A DNA stretch of 27,444 nucleotides. Source: a virus. A program made the position numbers and the translations under genes. The stretch covers positions 1 to 27,444 of IMG/VR virus record IMGVR_UViG_3300042691_050159, one strand, 5' to 3'. Position 1 is the first letter of the stretch. Each line of letters opens with the position of its first letter. Under the pieces are notes generated by a model. The model worked only from the letters and a program-made list of their open reading frames with translations, was not told the DNA's origin and ran no database searches. Below are positions 19,539 to 27,444 of this stretch, piece after piece.

Positions 19539-22500
19539 GTGGCCGAGATTGACAATGTAGCAAGAGTTGGCATATCGCTTGACTCTGCCGCATTCCAGGA
19601 CGGCGTAGCCCGAACGCTCCGCGATATTGACAAGCTTCTTAGCGGCCTCAAGGCCCTGCAGTCTGCAAATCGACAAATCTCCCTTGCGTCTGGTGGCCTT
19701 CTTGGCGGCGGATCGAAGTCCCCCGTTGCCGGGTTTGCAAGAGACATCACCCGGACTGCGATACCGGCCCTGCGTGACATGGAGCGCAATGCGATCCGTG
19801 TTGGCGGGGCCGTTCGTCGTTCCGTACAGGAAGTTACCAGGCTCAACGATATGCTTTTGCGGGCAGAGCGAAATGCGGGCTCTGCTGGCGGCATGCAATC
19901 CGACAAAAGCTCAAAAATGCGTCGCGGTCAGAGCGACTATATGCGAAAGATTCTTGAAGAGGCCCAGCGGCAAGGATTCAAGCTAGAACGAACTTCTAAG
20001 GGCCACTTTGAACTTATCCCGCCCGACAAACAATATCCAAAAATTTTCTTTGGCGGAACCCCAAGCGACCGCAGGTCCGCTGAAAACTTCCTTACTCGAC
20101 TAAGAAGGTCTGGGTTTAAAGACCCACGGCGAGAAAACGATATGTCCCGGGACCTCGCCTTTGACAGGCCGCCGCGAGCCAAAAAGCAACCCAGAACAGC
20201 CGCCCCTCAAGTTGAGAGCGCTCCCGTAGGCTTTTCTGACCCACGCAGCCCTAGCGGGCGCATTGAGGCGAGATACGTTGTTCGAGCTCTTGAAGAGCTG
20301 GTGACCTCAAGGCAGTCCGAATACCCTCAATACCTGCAGCCGCGCGCTCGCGGTGGCGCCGGCCGCTCTGAAAGCGTTGCCTCTCGCCAGCTCATTGAGT
20401 CAATTTCTGGCGCATTTGATCCAAGGCAGATTTTCTTTGCGGGACCAAACCTTGCAGAGGGCATTGTTGCAACGATTCGGTCTGAGGTTTCCAGGGCTTC
20501 ATTAGTCCTTTCCGGCAACGCTCGCACACTCGGCATGAAACAACTTGCCTCTACGCCAGAGGGCCAAAGCAAGATCATTGCAGCAGTTGGAAAATTTATT
20601 GAATCAAACCAAAGCGAGCTCGGGGGGAAAGCCGCCGCCGCCGCCGCCGCCAAAGAGGCTTTGCGAATTAAAGGGTCCGGTCAGACTCCTGTATTAGTTC
20701 GAGAGCTTGTGAGCACTCTGGAACAACTTGGCACACGCGAAGGTGGTCGACTTGGCTCCATGCTTAACTTCTCTACCGGCATGACCCCGGCAGAAGTTGC
20801 GCAAGCGATTGCTAGGACTATTGCACGGATTCCAGGCGGCTTTGAACGCGGTAACCCTGGGGCAATAATCAAAAAGGGTGGACCGGGCGTTGATGAGCTT
20901 GAGAGGCTTGTTCTTTCCGAAATCCCAATTGATCGAATTCGTTCGGAATATCAAACTTCTAAGGGCCAAGCAAGAAGCCCAAAGCTGCAACAGCTCATGG
21001 AGGGCGTACTGCTCTCTACAGCATTTGGTAATAACGCTGCAACTGAGAGCATGATCGGCAGAATTCTGGAGGGCGAAAAGGGCGGCATTCCAGCGCCGCT
21101 ACTAAGAGAACTCCAAAAGGCGGTTGGGCCACAGCTGCAGCTTCGAGGAAGGATTGCGTCCGGAGAGATTCCAGCTGGAATGGACCCAATCTACAACGCG
21201 CTTCCAGAGGCCATTGAGCTAATCAATGCTGCACAAGCCGTCGCTGGCGGCGCACGCCGAATGTCGCGTGTTGCGGGGAATCTTGAAGAGGCCAAGAAGC
21301 TTGTTACGGCCCAGAAGACCGCGTTTGGCGAGCCGTCCGAGCAGGGTGTAGAGCTTGCTGCTTCTATCGCTGCCTCTGGTCGTGGTCTCCCAGCATTCTT
21401 CTCTGCGCTCTCATCGTATGGCATGCGCGCCACATCATCCGCCCAAGGTGGATTTGGCCTTGACCCAAGCGCCCTCGCCGCAGATCCGACTGCCGCGCTT
21501 CGCATTGCTCAGGCAGCAGCCAACACAATGCTCGCTGGCATTAAGGCAGGTGCCGGCAAGGGCACAAAGGGCGTAACCACCCTTATCGAGGAAGCGGTTG
21601 AGTCCGCAATTAGGACATTTGCAACCAGTGATCCTGGCTACCTTGGCTCTTTGGCTGCTGCCAGTAGCTCTGGCGGATCTTCGGCTGCCGGCGGCGGATC
21701 TGGCGGAGGGAAAAAGCCACCGCGCAGTAGGAGGGGAAATATGGAAGACCCTCCAGAGGATGAGCCAGAAGAGCCTATTGCAATGCGCCGCCCAGAAAGC
21801 TCGCGCGCCTATCGTCTTAATGAGCGAGCCATCGGCACTGCTCGCGGCTCAGCAAAGGCCCGAGCAGGCGGATATCTTCCATATGAAGAGTCTAGCCCCG
21901 CCCGCCAGGCGCAGCTAAATACAAACCTAACCCGGGGATATTTAAAGCTTACCGAGGGTCTTATCAGGGTTTCTGAGACGGGAAGCCATCCTTTGGGTGC
22001 AACGCATATTGAGGGCATGCTTAAAGAGCTTAATAACGCATACTCCCTTATGGGCTCTCGCGGACTGCAGGTTCCAGAACTTTCCCAACACATGGCGATT
22101 GTCAGCAGCGTTCTAAAGAAACTTGGGATTGATCCTGAAACTGTTCCAAACTCAGTTTCTGGCGCGGCCATACCAGGGTCGGCTGCCTTCACAACAGCCG
22201 CTACAACGGCGGCCACAACGGCGGCCACAACGGCGGCCACAACGGCGGCCACAACGTCGGCAACATCCGCTGCGACCACCGCTGCAAATCAAGTAGCGAC
22301 AGCAACGGCTGCCACAACGGCTGCTGAAATTGTTGCCAAAACACCTGCAATGCAGCGCTTTGAGCGGATGATGACTGGTACATCTGGCCCGCTTGGACCA
22401 CGCACGGCCGGAACAAAGTTTCTTACCGAAACCGTTGAGAGTGTCCTTCCTGGCATTACGCAAGCATTTAAACCTTTACTTGAAGAGAATTTTGCCTCAC

Positions 22501-25500
22501 GTGTTCTTACGCACTTTAGGGCATCGTTCCGGGGTCTTCCCAACGAAAGCGAATTCTTGCAAGGCCAGACAAGCACCGCCGCTAGTGGTGGAGCCCTAGA
22601 GATAGCGCATCTCAGTCGCGGATCCGGAGCAATTCTTCGTACTGCAATTCACGAGATTGCACATGGGGCATTTGAGCGAATGGTTGAAGGAGGATACGTA
22701 CCGCCAAAGCTGACAACACATTATGGCCCGAAGGGAGAAAATCTTGGTCTAAAAACCCATGAGCAAATTCTTTCAGCTGAAAATGCTGTTGGCTTTAGCC
22801 ATGCCGATCCAATGTTCTACCAGCTACAAGCAGAGATTTCAAAGAAAACCGGTGGCCTCCTTGCGCAGCTCGCATTCCACGAGTACGGGCAATCACTTCC
22901 TGGGGGGATTGCGCCAGGGGTTAATAACCTTGGCGTTGGGGTAGCGGCACAGCAGCTAACTCCCCACCTTCAGCAGCTTGCATTCCAAACTAATGCCGCC
23001 CTTCGATCTGCTTCGACCATCTTTGTTGAGTTTGCCACCAAGATTCACGAAACCGCGCGAAAGGTTCAGGGTGGAGGGGCGCCAATTCAGGAACTTTTGA
23101 CACAAGTATCAACGGGTATGATGGAGCTTAGTGCATCCTCAAAGATGTTCCCAAAAACATCGTTTGTTGAGATCGCTTCAATCCTTGCGGAAACCATTCG
23201 GGCTTACGGGCAGAGCGGCATTCGATCTAATGCCCCACAGCTGTTCCAGGGCTTAACAATGACTTTTGAGCAAGCGCTCCAGCGAGCGTTTGTGCAGGCG
23301 TCGGGATCGCTTCTTAAGCCGGGCAGCGAGCTGCGCGGCATCACAGGAATTACAAACCGCACGCCAGAGATGATGGCTGCGTTTATGGCTAACGCTTCAG
23401 AAACAGAGAAGATGGCTGTTGCAATGGCAGTCAACCCTGCTGCGTTCGAGAGTATCCTTAAAGGTCAAAATATCGGAACGTTGAAGGACGATGCCGGGAT
23501 TCAGCAGCAACTTCAAGCGCTTACCAAAACTATTCTTGAGGGAGTTATACGACAAATTAACCAAGAAGTTCTTGGCGCTGGTGGGCTTGTACCAAAGGGC
23601 AGCATTGTTGGCATACCGCTAAGGATGACGCGAGCCGGTGGAATGCTTCCTGCGGGAGAGTATTCAACCCAATCTGGTGCACAAGCATATCTTCCTGGGG
23701 GTGAGCCGGTATACAACCTCCCATTCAGCGGCGGAAGGGGGACCGGACTTGTTCCATATGGCGGCGGCCCGAGATCGTTTGTTGATCCACGTGTTACTAG
23801 GGAATACATTAACGAACGCATGGGCACGTTTACGAGATACGGCAGAAGCCTCGCTGAACGCTTTACGCCAATCGGGGCATTCCGCGCATCCCGTCTTGGT
23901 TACTCTGGACAATTTGAAGAGAGGGAAGAAGCTGAGGCTGCTGCCAAAAAAGAATTCCGAGGAAACGCTCTTGCCGCAGAGGCTGCGGCAAAGGCAAATA
24001 GCCGCCTAAATCTTGTTATTCAAGACGGGCGAGTCCAGTTTGGGCAACTTGCACGGGTTTTGACAGAGGCAAATAGCGGTCTTACCCAATCGGTTACCGG
24101 GGTCTTGTCGCTTGGTCTTTCGTTTGCTATCGGCCAGCAAGCAATCTTTGCCTTTGCTGGCGTTATCCAACACCTCATGGGCGGCATCATTGGCTTCAAC
24201 GCAATGCTCGAATCCGCAGGTGTTGGATTTAACACGCTGTTCAAAAACGCCGGAAGAAGCGTTAGGGAGGCTGACGAGCAAACTCGAACCACGATTGAAA
24301 CCCTTCGTGAGTTCGCTAACGTTACAAACTTCAGGTTCGGGGATCTCCAGGTTGCCGCCGTCCGCATGCAAGCATTCGGCTTTGAGGTTGACGCCGTAAA
24401 GGCAAAGGCCAAGGGGCAAATGCCAATCTTGGAGTCGTTTATCAGCCCATACGCCACAAACGGGCTGAAAGAATTCCGTGGCGCACTTGTCAACATTGGT
24501 GACGCAGTTGCAGCACTCGGTGCTGAGGACGACAAGCTTCGCCGCGTAACCTATGCCTTGGGTCAAATGAACTCTGCTGGTCGCGTGTACCAGAACGACA
24601 TGATGCAGCTGGCCAATGCCGGTATTGCTGGTTATGAGATCCTTGCAAATGCATTGCTGGCAGAGCTTGAGCGAACGGGGCAGACTGCAAGCGCAACATA
24701 CAAGAAGCTCCTCAACCCGCAAACCGCCATTGAAGAAATCCGACGGCTTGCCCGAATTGGCGCTCTCTCTGGCCCTGGCGGAGTCCAGGCAATCCTGCTC
24801 GGCCTAGAAGAGAAGTACGGTGGCGGAATGAAGGCCTTCTCGCGCACTTTCCAGGGCGCAATGACAACGGTTGCAGACACGTCACAGTCCCTGGTTGCCA
24901 CTGCCTTTAACCCACTCTTCTCTGTTATCCGTGACCTTATTGCGGGAACTGAAGCAAAAGAGTTTGAAGACGGTCTTGCAACATTCCTGCAAAGCGAAGA
25001 GGCCACCAGGGGCGCAAATCGCTTTGCCTCAGCTGTAAGGCAGCTCTCTGAGGGCATTAGATCTGGTCTCCCGGAGGGCCTCAGGGTTGCCGGCGGCTTT
25101 ATGGACGCCATTCTCAAGACCCTTGGCGGTATTGGTGGCGCGGTAGCGCAAAGCGGCGGACCGCTTAATGCCTTTATCTCTTCATCTATTGCGGGATTCA
25201 AGGCATTTGCCGAAATACTCTCAAACGATGTTATTCAAAAGCTTGGTTCTTCAATTATTGTTGCCCGAGCCCTATTTGCCTTTATTTCTAGCAACCCTCT
25301 TGTTGCAACCTTGGGGGCAAGCACTGCGCTTGTTGGCTTCTTGGCCCAAGCGTACCAAAATAATCAATTTGGCGTTCGCAAGGCATTTGATGACAACGCC
25401 CCGCAAGTTCTTAGCGCGCTCAACACCATTGGGTCAGAAATTATGCCGGCGCTCTCAAGTGCCGCCGGGGGCGCGCTTGGGACGCTCGCCTCAACAATAG

Positions 25501-27444
25501 CATCAGCATTCTCGGCCGCAGCACCGATTATTCGCATCATCCTTGAGGCCTTTGCCGGTATTTCAAAGATTGTTGCGCCTCTTGCTCCGCTATTCGGCTT
25601 TATGTTTGCATCCTTTATCGGCGGGAAGCTGCTTATTGACGGCGCCGCTCTTGCAATGGCCAAGTTTGCAGAAGCGGGACAAAGAGCTGCCGATAGAGTA
25701 GAAGACATTAAAATCAGGATGTTTGCGCTTAACGCACTTGGTGCAACAAGAACATTCGGCATGCAAACCATTGGACAGGCACGAATGTATGACGACGAAG
25801 AAAATCTTGTTGCATCTGGATACCGGCTGCAAAATGAGCCAGGCTACGGCTACAACGCCCCGGGTCTCCTAAAGGTTGCTCATAACCTAGAGAGAAGGGC
25901 GGCTGAAAGAGCCGGCGTCGAGTTTATTGGTCCAGATGATCCAATGTCCCTTGTGGATAAGCCACTGCAAGAATCATACGCCGTCGGCATTCTAAAGATA
26001 CTAAAGGAGGCGCAAAAATCCGACCCTGAAGGTTACAGGGCAGCGCTTGAGGCCGCTGATGTAAACGAGCGCGCCGACATCGAAAGGGCAGTTGCTGCTG
26101 GGCTAGAGGCTGTCTACGGAAAACTTTTGGGTTTCAAGGCTCGACTCGATTCGGCAAACGGGGCACTTGCAAAACTTGGCGTAATTGCCTCAGAAGTTAA
26201 AAACAAGCTTGGCATGGTCGGTAACGCAATGTTTGCCATTGGTATGCTTGGGAGCACCATTGCAAACCTAACTGGAAATCAGGGCTTTGCTGATGCGTTT
26301 GGGTTTATTGCGCAGCTAGGGTTTGCACTCCAAGGTTTTAAGGCTCTTGGTGAAGCGCTCAAACCGCTTTTGTTTGTTCTTGATAAATTTGGCAAAATAG
26401 TTACTATATCAACGACTGGTATCGTTGCGGCAATTGCGGCTTTTGCCGCCGCCCTTGGATTTGCTACAGCCTGGATTACAGGAAACCTAACCGATCTGCC
26501 AACACCAGAGAAGAAACAAAAAGACGATGTTATTAACACTAGAAAACGAATTGAAGGTGCGCTTGGTAAAGATCGCGCCATGGAAATGTTCCCGGAGCTC
26601 TATCCAGACAGATATGCATCGTCTCTTTATAACCCAGACAACGTTTTCCTTGCGGGCGGACTCTCTGGAAATCCCGGCGGTAACTTTGCCTTTAATCAGA
26701 TGGAGGCAGAAACTCAATACGGCGGAATCGACACATCGCGCGCAAAGCAATATCTTCTAGATAACCCGTCCTGGTCAATGAGCACAACTGGAATTATTGG
26801 CAAGACGACCGCTGATCTTGAAGACAAGATCCGGGGATACTTACGCGAGGGTCTGAGTCCAGAAGAAGTGGCCCAGACCATGGGAATCGATGCGGGGTAC
26901 GTCAAAGAGCTTTATCAGAAGTGGTACAAAGCTGGAGACTCTGAGGCCACCGAATACATCAGCCTGCTCACTAAGGCTCTTGACGCAACCGGAGAGCTTT
27001 TGCAGGCGGCTCAAGAGGCGATGCAAAAAGCCATGGATGCCTTCCAGACGCCGCTTAACCGCCTTATGTCCCGAGCGCAAACGGCTATTCAGGCAATGTT
27101 TGAAGAGGAACAGAAGCAACTTGAGCAAGAACGAGCTGCAGCCCTTGCCAACGTAGAGGTTCTCTACGGTGGGGAAATGGTCCGACTTGGCGTCCTTGAA
27201 CAGCAGTACGAAACGCTCCAAGATCAAGCGGAGCAGATGGAGAAGCTGCAGGAGCTTGAGGATGCCAGAACCAAGGCCTCTGAGGCTGCCCTTGCTATGT
27301 TCGATGCCGGCACTGATCCGCTCGAGAGGGCTCGCGCTGCTCGTGATGCTGCACGTGAGCTGTTCCGCGACGAGCAGAAGGCCCAGCTTGACGCTATGGC
27401 CGCAGCCATTGAGGCAGGCAAGCAAAGCACCGCGTATGTTGGGA
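19539..27444 (+). CDS. tape measure protein, incomplete at right edge
   Basis: The frame starts at a GTG at 19539, five codons after the chaperone stop in the same frame. It stays open for at least 2,635 codons to the window edge. Features in order: an N-terminal coiled region; Ala/Gly-rich low-complexity stretches (about 370, 720); a Thr-Thr-Ala-Ala repeat (885-908); an HEIAH zinc-peptidase motif at His1038-Glu-Ile-Ala-His1042; and a hydrophobic segment at about 1513-1557, the usual membrane-interacting part. Further hydrophobic segments are near 2004-2040 and 2291-2317, and a Gln/Glu-rich coiled coil follows from about 2484. Large size, Ala/Gly/Gln composition and place after the frameshifted chaperones define the tape measure. 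At about 1.5 angstrom per residue the tail would be roughly 390 nm or longer. Confidence 0.92.
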   Translation, partial: MAEIDNVARVGISLDSAAFQDGVARTLRDIDKLLSGLKALQSANRQISLASGGLLGGGSKSPVAGFARDITRTAIPALRDMERNAIRVGGAVRRSVQEVTRLNDMLLRAERNAGSAGGMQSDKSSKMRRGQSDYMRKILEEAQRQGFKLERTSKGHFELIPPDKQYPKIFFGGTPSDRRSAENFLTRLRRSGFKDPRRENDMSRDLAFDRPPRAKKQPRTAAPQVESAPVGFSDPRSPSGRIEARYVVRALEELVTSRQSEYPQYLQPRARGGAGRSESVASRQLIESISGAFDPRQIFFAGPNLAEGIVATIRSEVSRASLVLSGNARTLGMKQLASTPEGQSKIIAAVGKFIESNQSELGGKAAAAAAAKEALRIKGSGQTPVLVRELVSTLEQLGTREGGRLGSMLNFSTGMTPAEVAQAIARTIARIPGGFERGNPGAIIKKGGPGVDELERLVLSEIPIDRIRSEYQTSKGQARSPKLQQLMEGVLLSTAFGNNAATESMIGRILEGEKGGIPAPLLRELQKAVGPQLQLRGRIASGEIPAGMDPIYNALPEAIELINAAQAVAGGARRMSRVAGNLEEAKKLVTAQKTAFGEPSEQGVELAASIAASGRGLPAFFSALSSYGMRATSSAQGGFGLDPSALAADPTAALRIAQAAANTMLAGIKAGAGKGTKGVTTLIEEAVESAIRTFATSDPGYLGSLAAASSSGGSSAAGGGSGGGKKPPRSRRGNMEDPPEDEPEEPIAMRRPESSRAYRLNERAIGTARGSAKARAGGYLPYEESSPARQAQLNTNLTRGYLKLTEGLIRVSETGSHPLGATHIEGMLKELNNAYSLMGSRGLQVPELSQHMAIVSSVLKKLGIDPETVPNSVSGAAIPGSAAFTTAATTAATTAATTAATTAATTSATSAATTAANQVATATAATTAAEIVAKTPAMQRFERMMTGTSGPLGPRTAGTKFLTETVESVLPGITQAFKPLLEENFASRVLTHFRASFRGLPNESEFLQGQTSTAASGGALEIAHLSRGSGAILRTAIHEIAHGAFERMVEGGYVPPKLTTHYGPKGENLGLKTHEQILSAENAVGFSHADPMFYQLQAEISKKTGGLLAQLAFHEYGQSLPGGIAPGVNNLGVGVAAQQLTPHLQQLAFQTNAALRSASTIFVEFATKIHETARKVQGGGAPIQELLTQVSTGMMELSASSKMFPKTSFVEIASILAETIRAYGQSGIRSNAPQLFQGLTMTFEQALQRAFVQASGSLLKPGSELRGITGITNRTPEMMAAFMANASETEKMAVAMAVNPAAFESILKGQNIGTLKDDAGIQQQLQALTKTILEGVIRQINQEVLGAGGLVPKGSIVGIPLRMTRAGGMLPAGEYSTQSGAQAYLPGGEPVYNLPFSGGRGTGLVPYGGGPRSFVDPRVTREYINERMGTFTRYGRSLAERFTPIGAFRASRLGYSGQFEEREEAEAAAKKEFRGNALAAEAAAKANSRLNLVIQDGRVQFGQLARVLTEANSGLTQSVTGVLSLGLSFAIGQQAIFAFAGVIQHLMGGIIGFNAMLESAGVGFNTLFKNAGRSVREADEQTRTTIETLREFANVTNFRFGDLQVAAVRMQAFGFEVDAVKAKAKGQMPILESFISPYATNGLKEFRGALVNIGDAVAALGAEDDKLRRVTYALGQMNSAGRVYQNDMMQLANAGIAGYEILANALLAELERTGQTASATYKKLLNPQTAIEEIRRLARIGALSGPGGVQAILLGLEEKYGGGMKAFSRTFQGAMTTVADTSQSLVATAFNPLFSVIRDLIAGTEAKEFEDGLATFLQSEEATRGANRFASAVRQLSEGIRSGLPEGLRVAGGFMDAILKTLGGIGGAVAQSGGPLNAFISSSIAGFKAFAEILSNDVIQKLGSSIIVARALFAFISSNPLVATLGASTALVGFLAQAYQNNQFGVRKAFDDNAPQVLSALNTIGSEIMPALSSAAGGALGTLASTIASAFSAAAPIIRIILEAFAGISKIVAPLAPLFGFMFASFIGGKLLIDGAALAMAKFAEAGQRAADRVEDIKIRMFALNALGATRTFGMQTIGQARMYDDEENLVASGYRLQNEPGYGYNAPGLLKVAHNLERRAAERAGVEFIGPDDPMSLVDKPLQESYAVGILKILKEAQKSDPEGYRAALEAADVNERADIERAVAAGLEAVYGKLLGFKARLDSANGALAKLGVIASEVKNKLGMVGNAMFAIGMLGSTIANLTGNQGFADAFGFIAQLGFALQGFKALGEALKPLLFVLDKFGKIVTISTTGIVAAIAAFAAALGFATAWITGNLTDLPTPEKKQKDDVINTRKRIEGALGKDRAMEMFPELYPDRYASSLYNPDNVFLAGGLSGNPGGNFAFNQMEAETQYGGIDTSRAKQYLLDNPSWSMSTTGIIGKTTADLEDKIRGYLREGLSPEEVAQTMGIDAGYVKELYQKWYKAGDSEATEYISLLTKALDATGELLQAAQEAMQKAMDAFQTPLNRLMSRAQTAIQAMFEEEQKQLEQERAAALANVEVLYGGEMVRLGVLEQQYETLQDQAEQMEKLQELEDARTKASEAALAMFDAGTDPLERARAARDAARELFRDEQKAQLDAMAAAIEAGKQSTAYVG
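22191..22262 (+). repeat. 12-bp tandem repeat within the tape measure gene
   Basis: Four perfect copies of ACAACGGCGGCC occupy 22203-22250, flanked by one degenerate copy on each side (22191-22202 and 22251-22262). Each unit encodes Thr-Thr-Ala-Ala, so the protein has a flexible Thr/Ala linker just before the region with the peptidase motif. Copy number could vary by slippage without breaking the frame. Confidence 0.9.

Noticed and set aside
22191-22262. CRISPR array
   Set aside because: The units are 12 bp, directly abutting, without spacers, and encode an in-frame linker.
22152-22463. Leftward frames rich in Arg/Cys/Gly over the 12-bp repeats
   Set aside because: They are repeat-driven shadows of the tape measure frame with no independent start signals.

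Overview
The window is part of a tailed double-stranded DNA phage genome. A siphovirus-like particle is suggested by an HK97-type capsid module, a tail-tube gene, a frameshifted tail-assembly chaperone and a very long tape-measure gene that runs off the right edge. No integrase, repressor switch, terminase or lysis gene is visible. The host cannot be named from the sequence. Several starts have a TANNNT box only 6-8 nt upstream, which would give leaderless mRNAs. That habit is common in Actinobacteria, so a high-GC Gram-positive host is possible but unproven.

Left arm (1-9207, all leftward). Reading in the direction of transcription from 9207: a Cys-rich zinc-ribbon-like protein, a small unknown protein, a portal protein fused to a HAD phosphatase domain, a 51-aa Cys/Lys protein, a C5 cytosine methyltransferase whose target-recognition region looks split between two frames, an HNH nuclease, two small unknowns, an HTH protein, a putative single-strand annealing protein, a Cas4/RecB-type nuclease, a small unknown, a DnaC-like loader, a RusA-like resolvase, SSB, a small unknown, thioredoxin and a tRNA-Ile(UAU) cut by the window edge. 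Most genes overlap as ATGA, GTGA, TTGA, TAATG or TGATG, so this is a tightly coupled operon for replication, recombination and DNA modification that also carries the portal.

Right arm (9425-27444, mostly rightward). The first gene is a prohead protease fused to a DUF2945/Tudor-like domain, a Dps (ferritin-like) domain and an acidic scaffold-like tail. It is followed by the major capsid protein, a strong terminator, two small head-associated candidates, a head-tail connector with an Ig/Fn3-like N-terminus, and two neck proteins. A leftward two-gene cassette (52-aa histone-H1-like peptide and a metallophosphoesterase) interrupts the module. Rightward genes resume with a tail terminator, two paralogous tail-tube proteins (one with an inserted Ig-like domain), a tail-assembly chaperone pair with a canonical GGGAAAA -1 frameshift site, and a tape-measure protein of more than 2,600 residues with an embedded HEIAH metallopeptidase motif.

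The two intergenic control regions (9208-9424 and 16823-16967) are divergent promoter regions. The second is packed with inverted repeats. The most unusual items are the protease-Dps fusion with an intact ferroxidase signature, the portal-HAD fusion, the methyltransferase split across two frames, and the tape-measure metallopeptidase motif.
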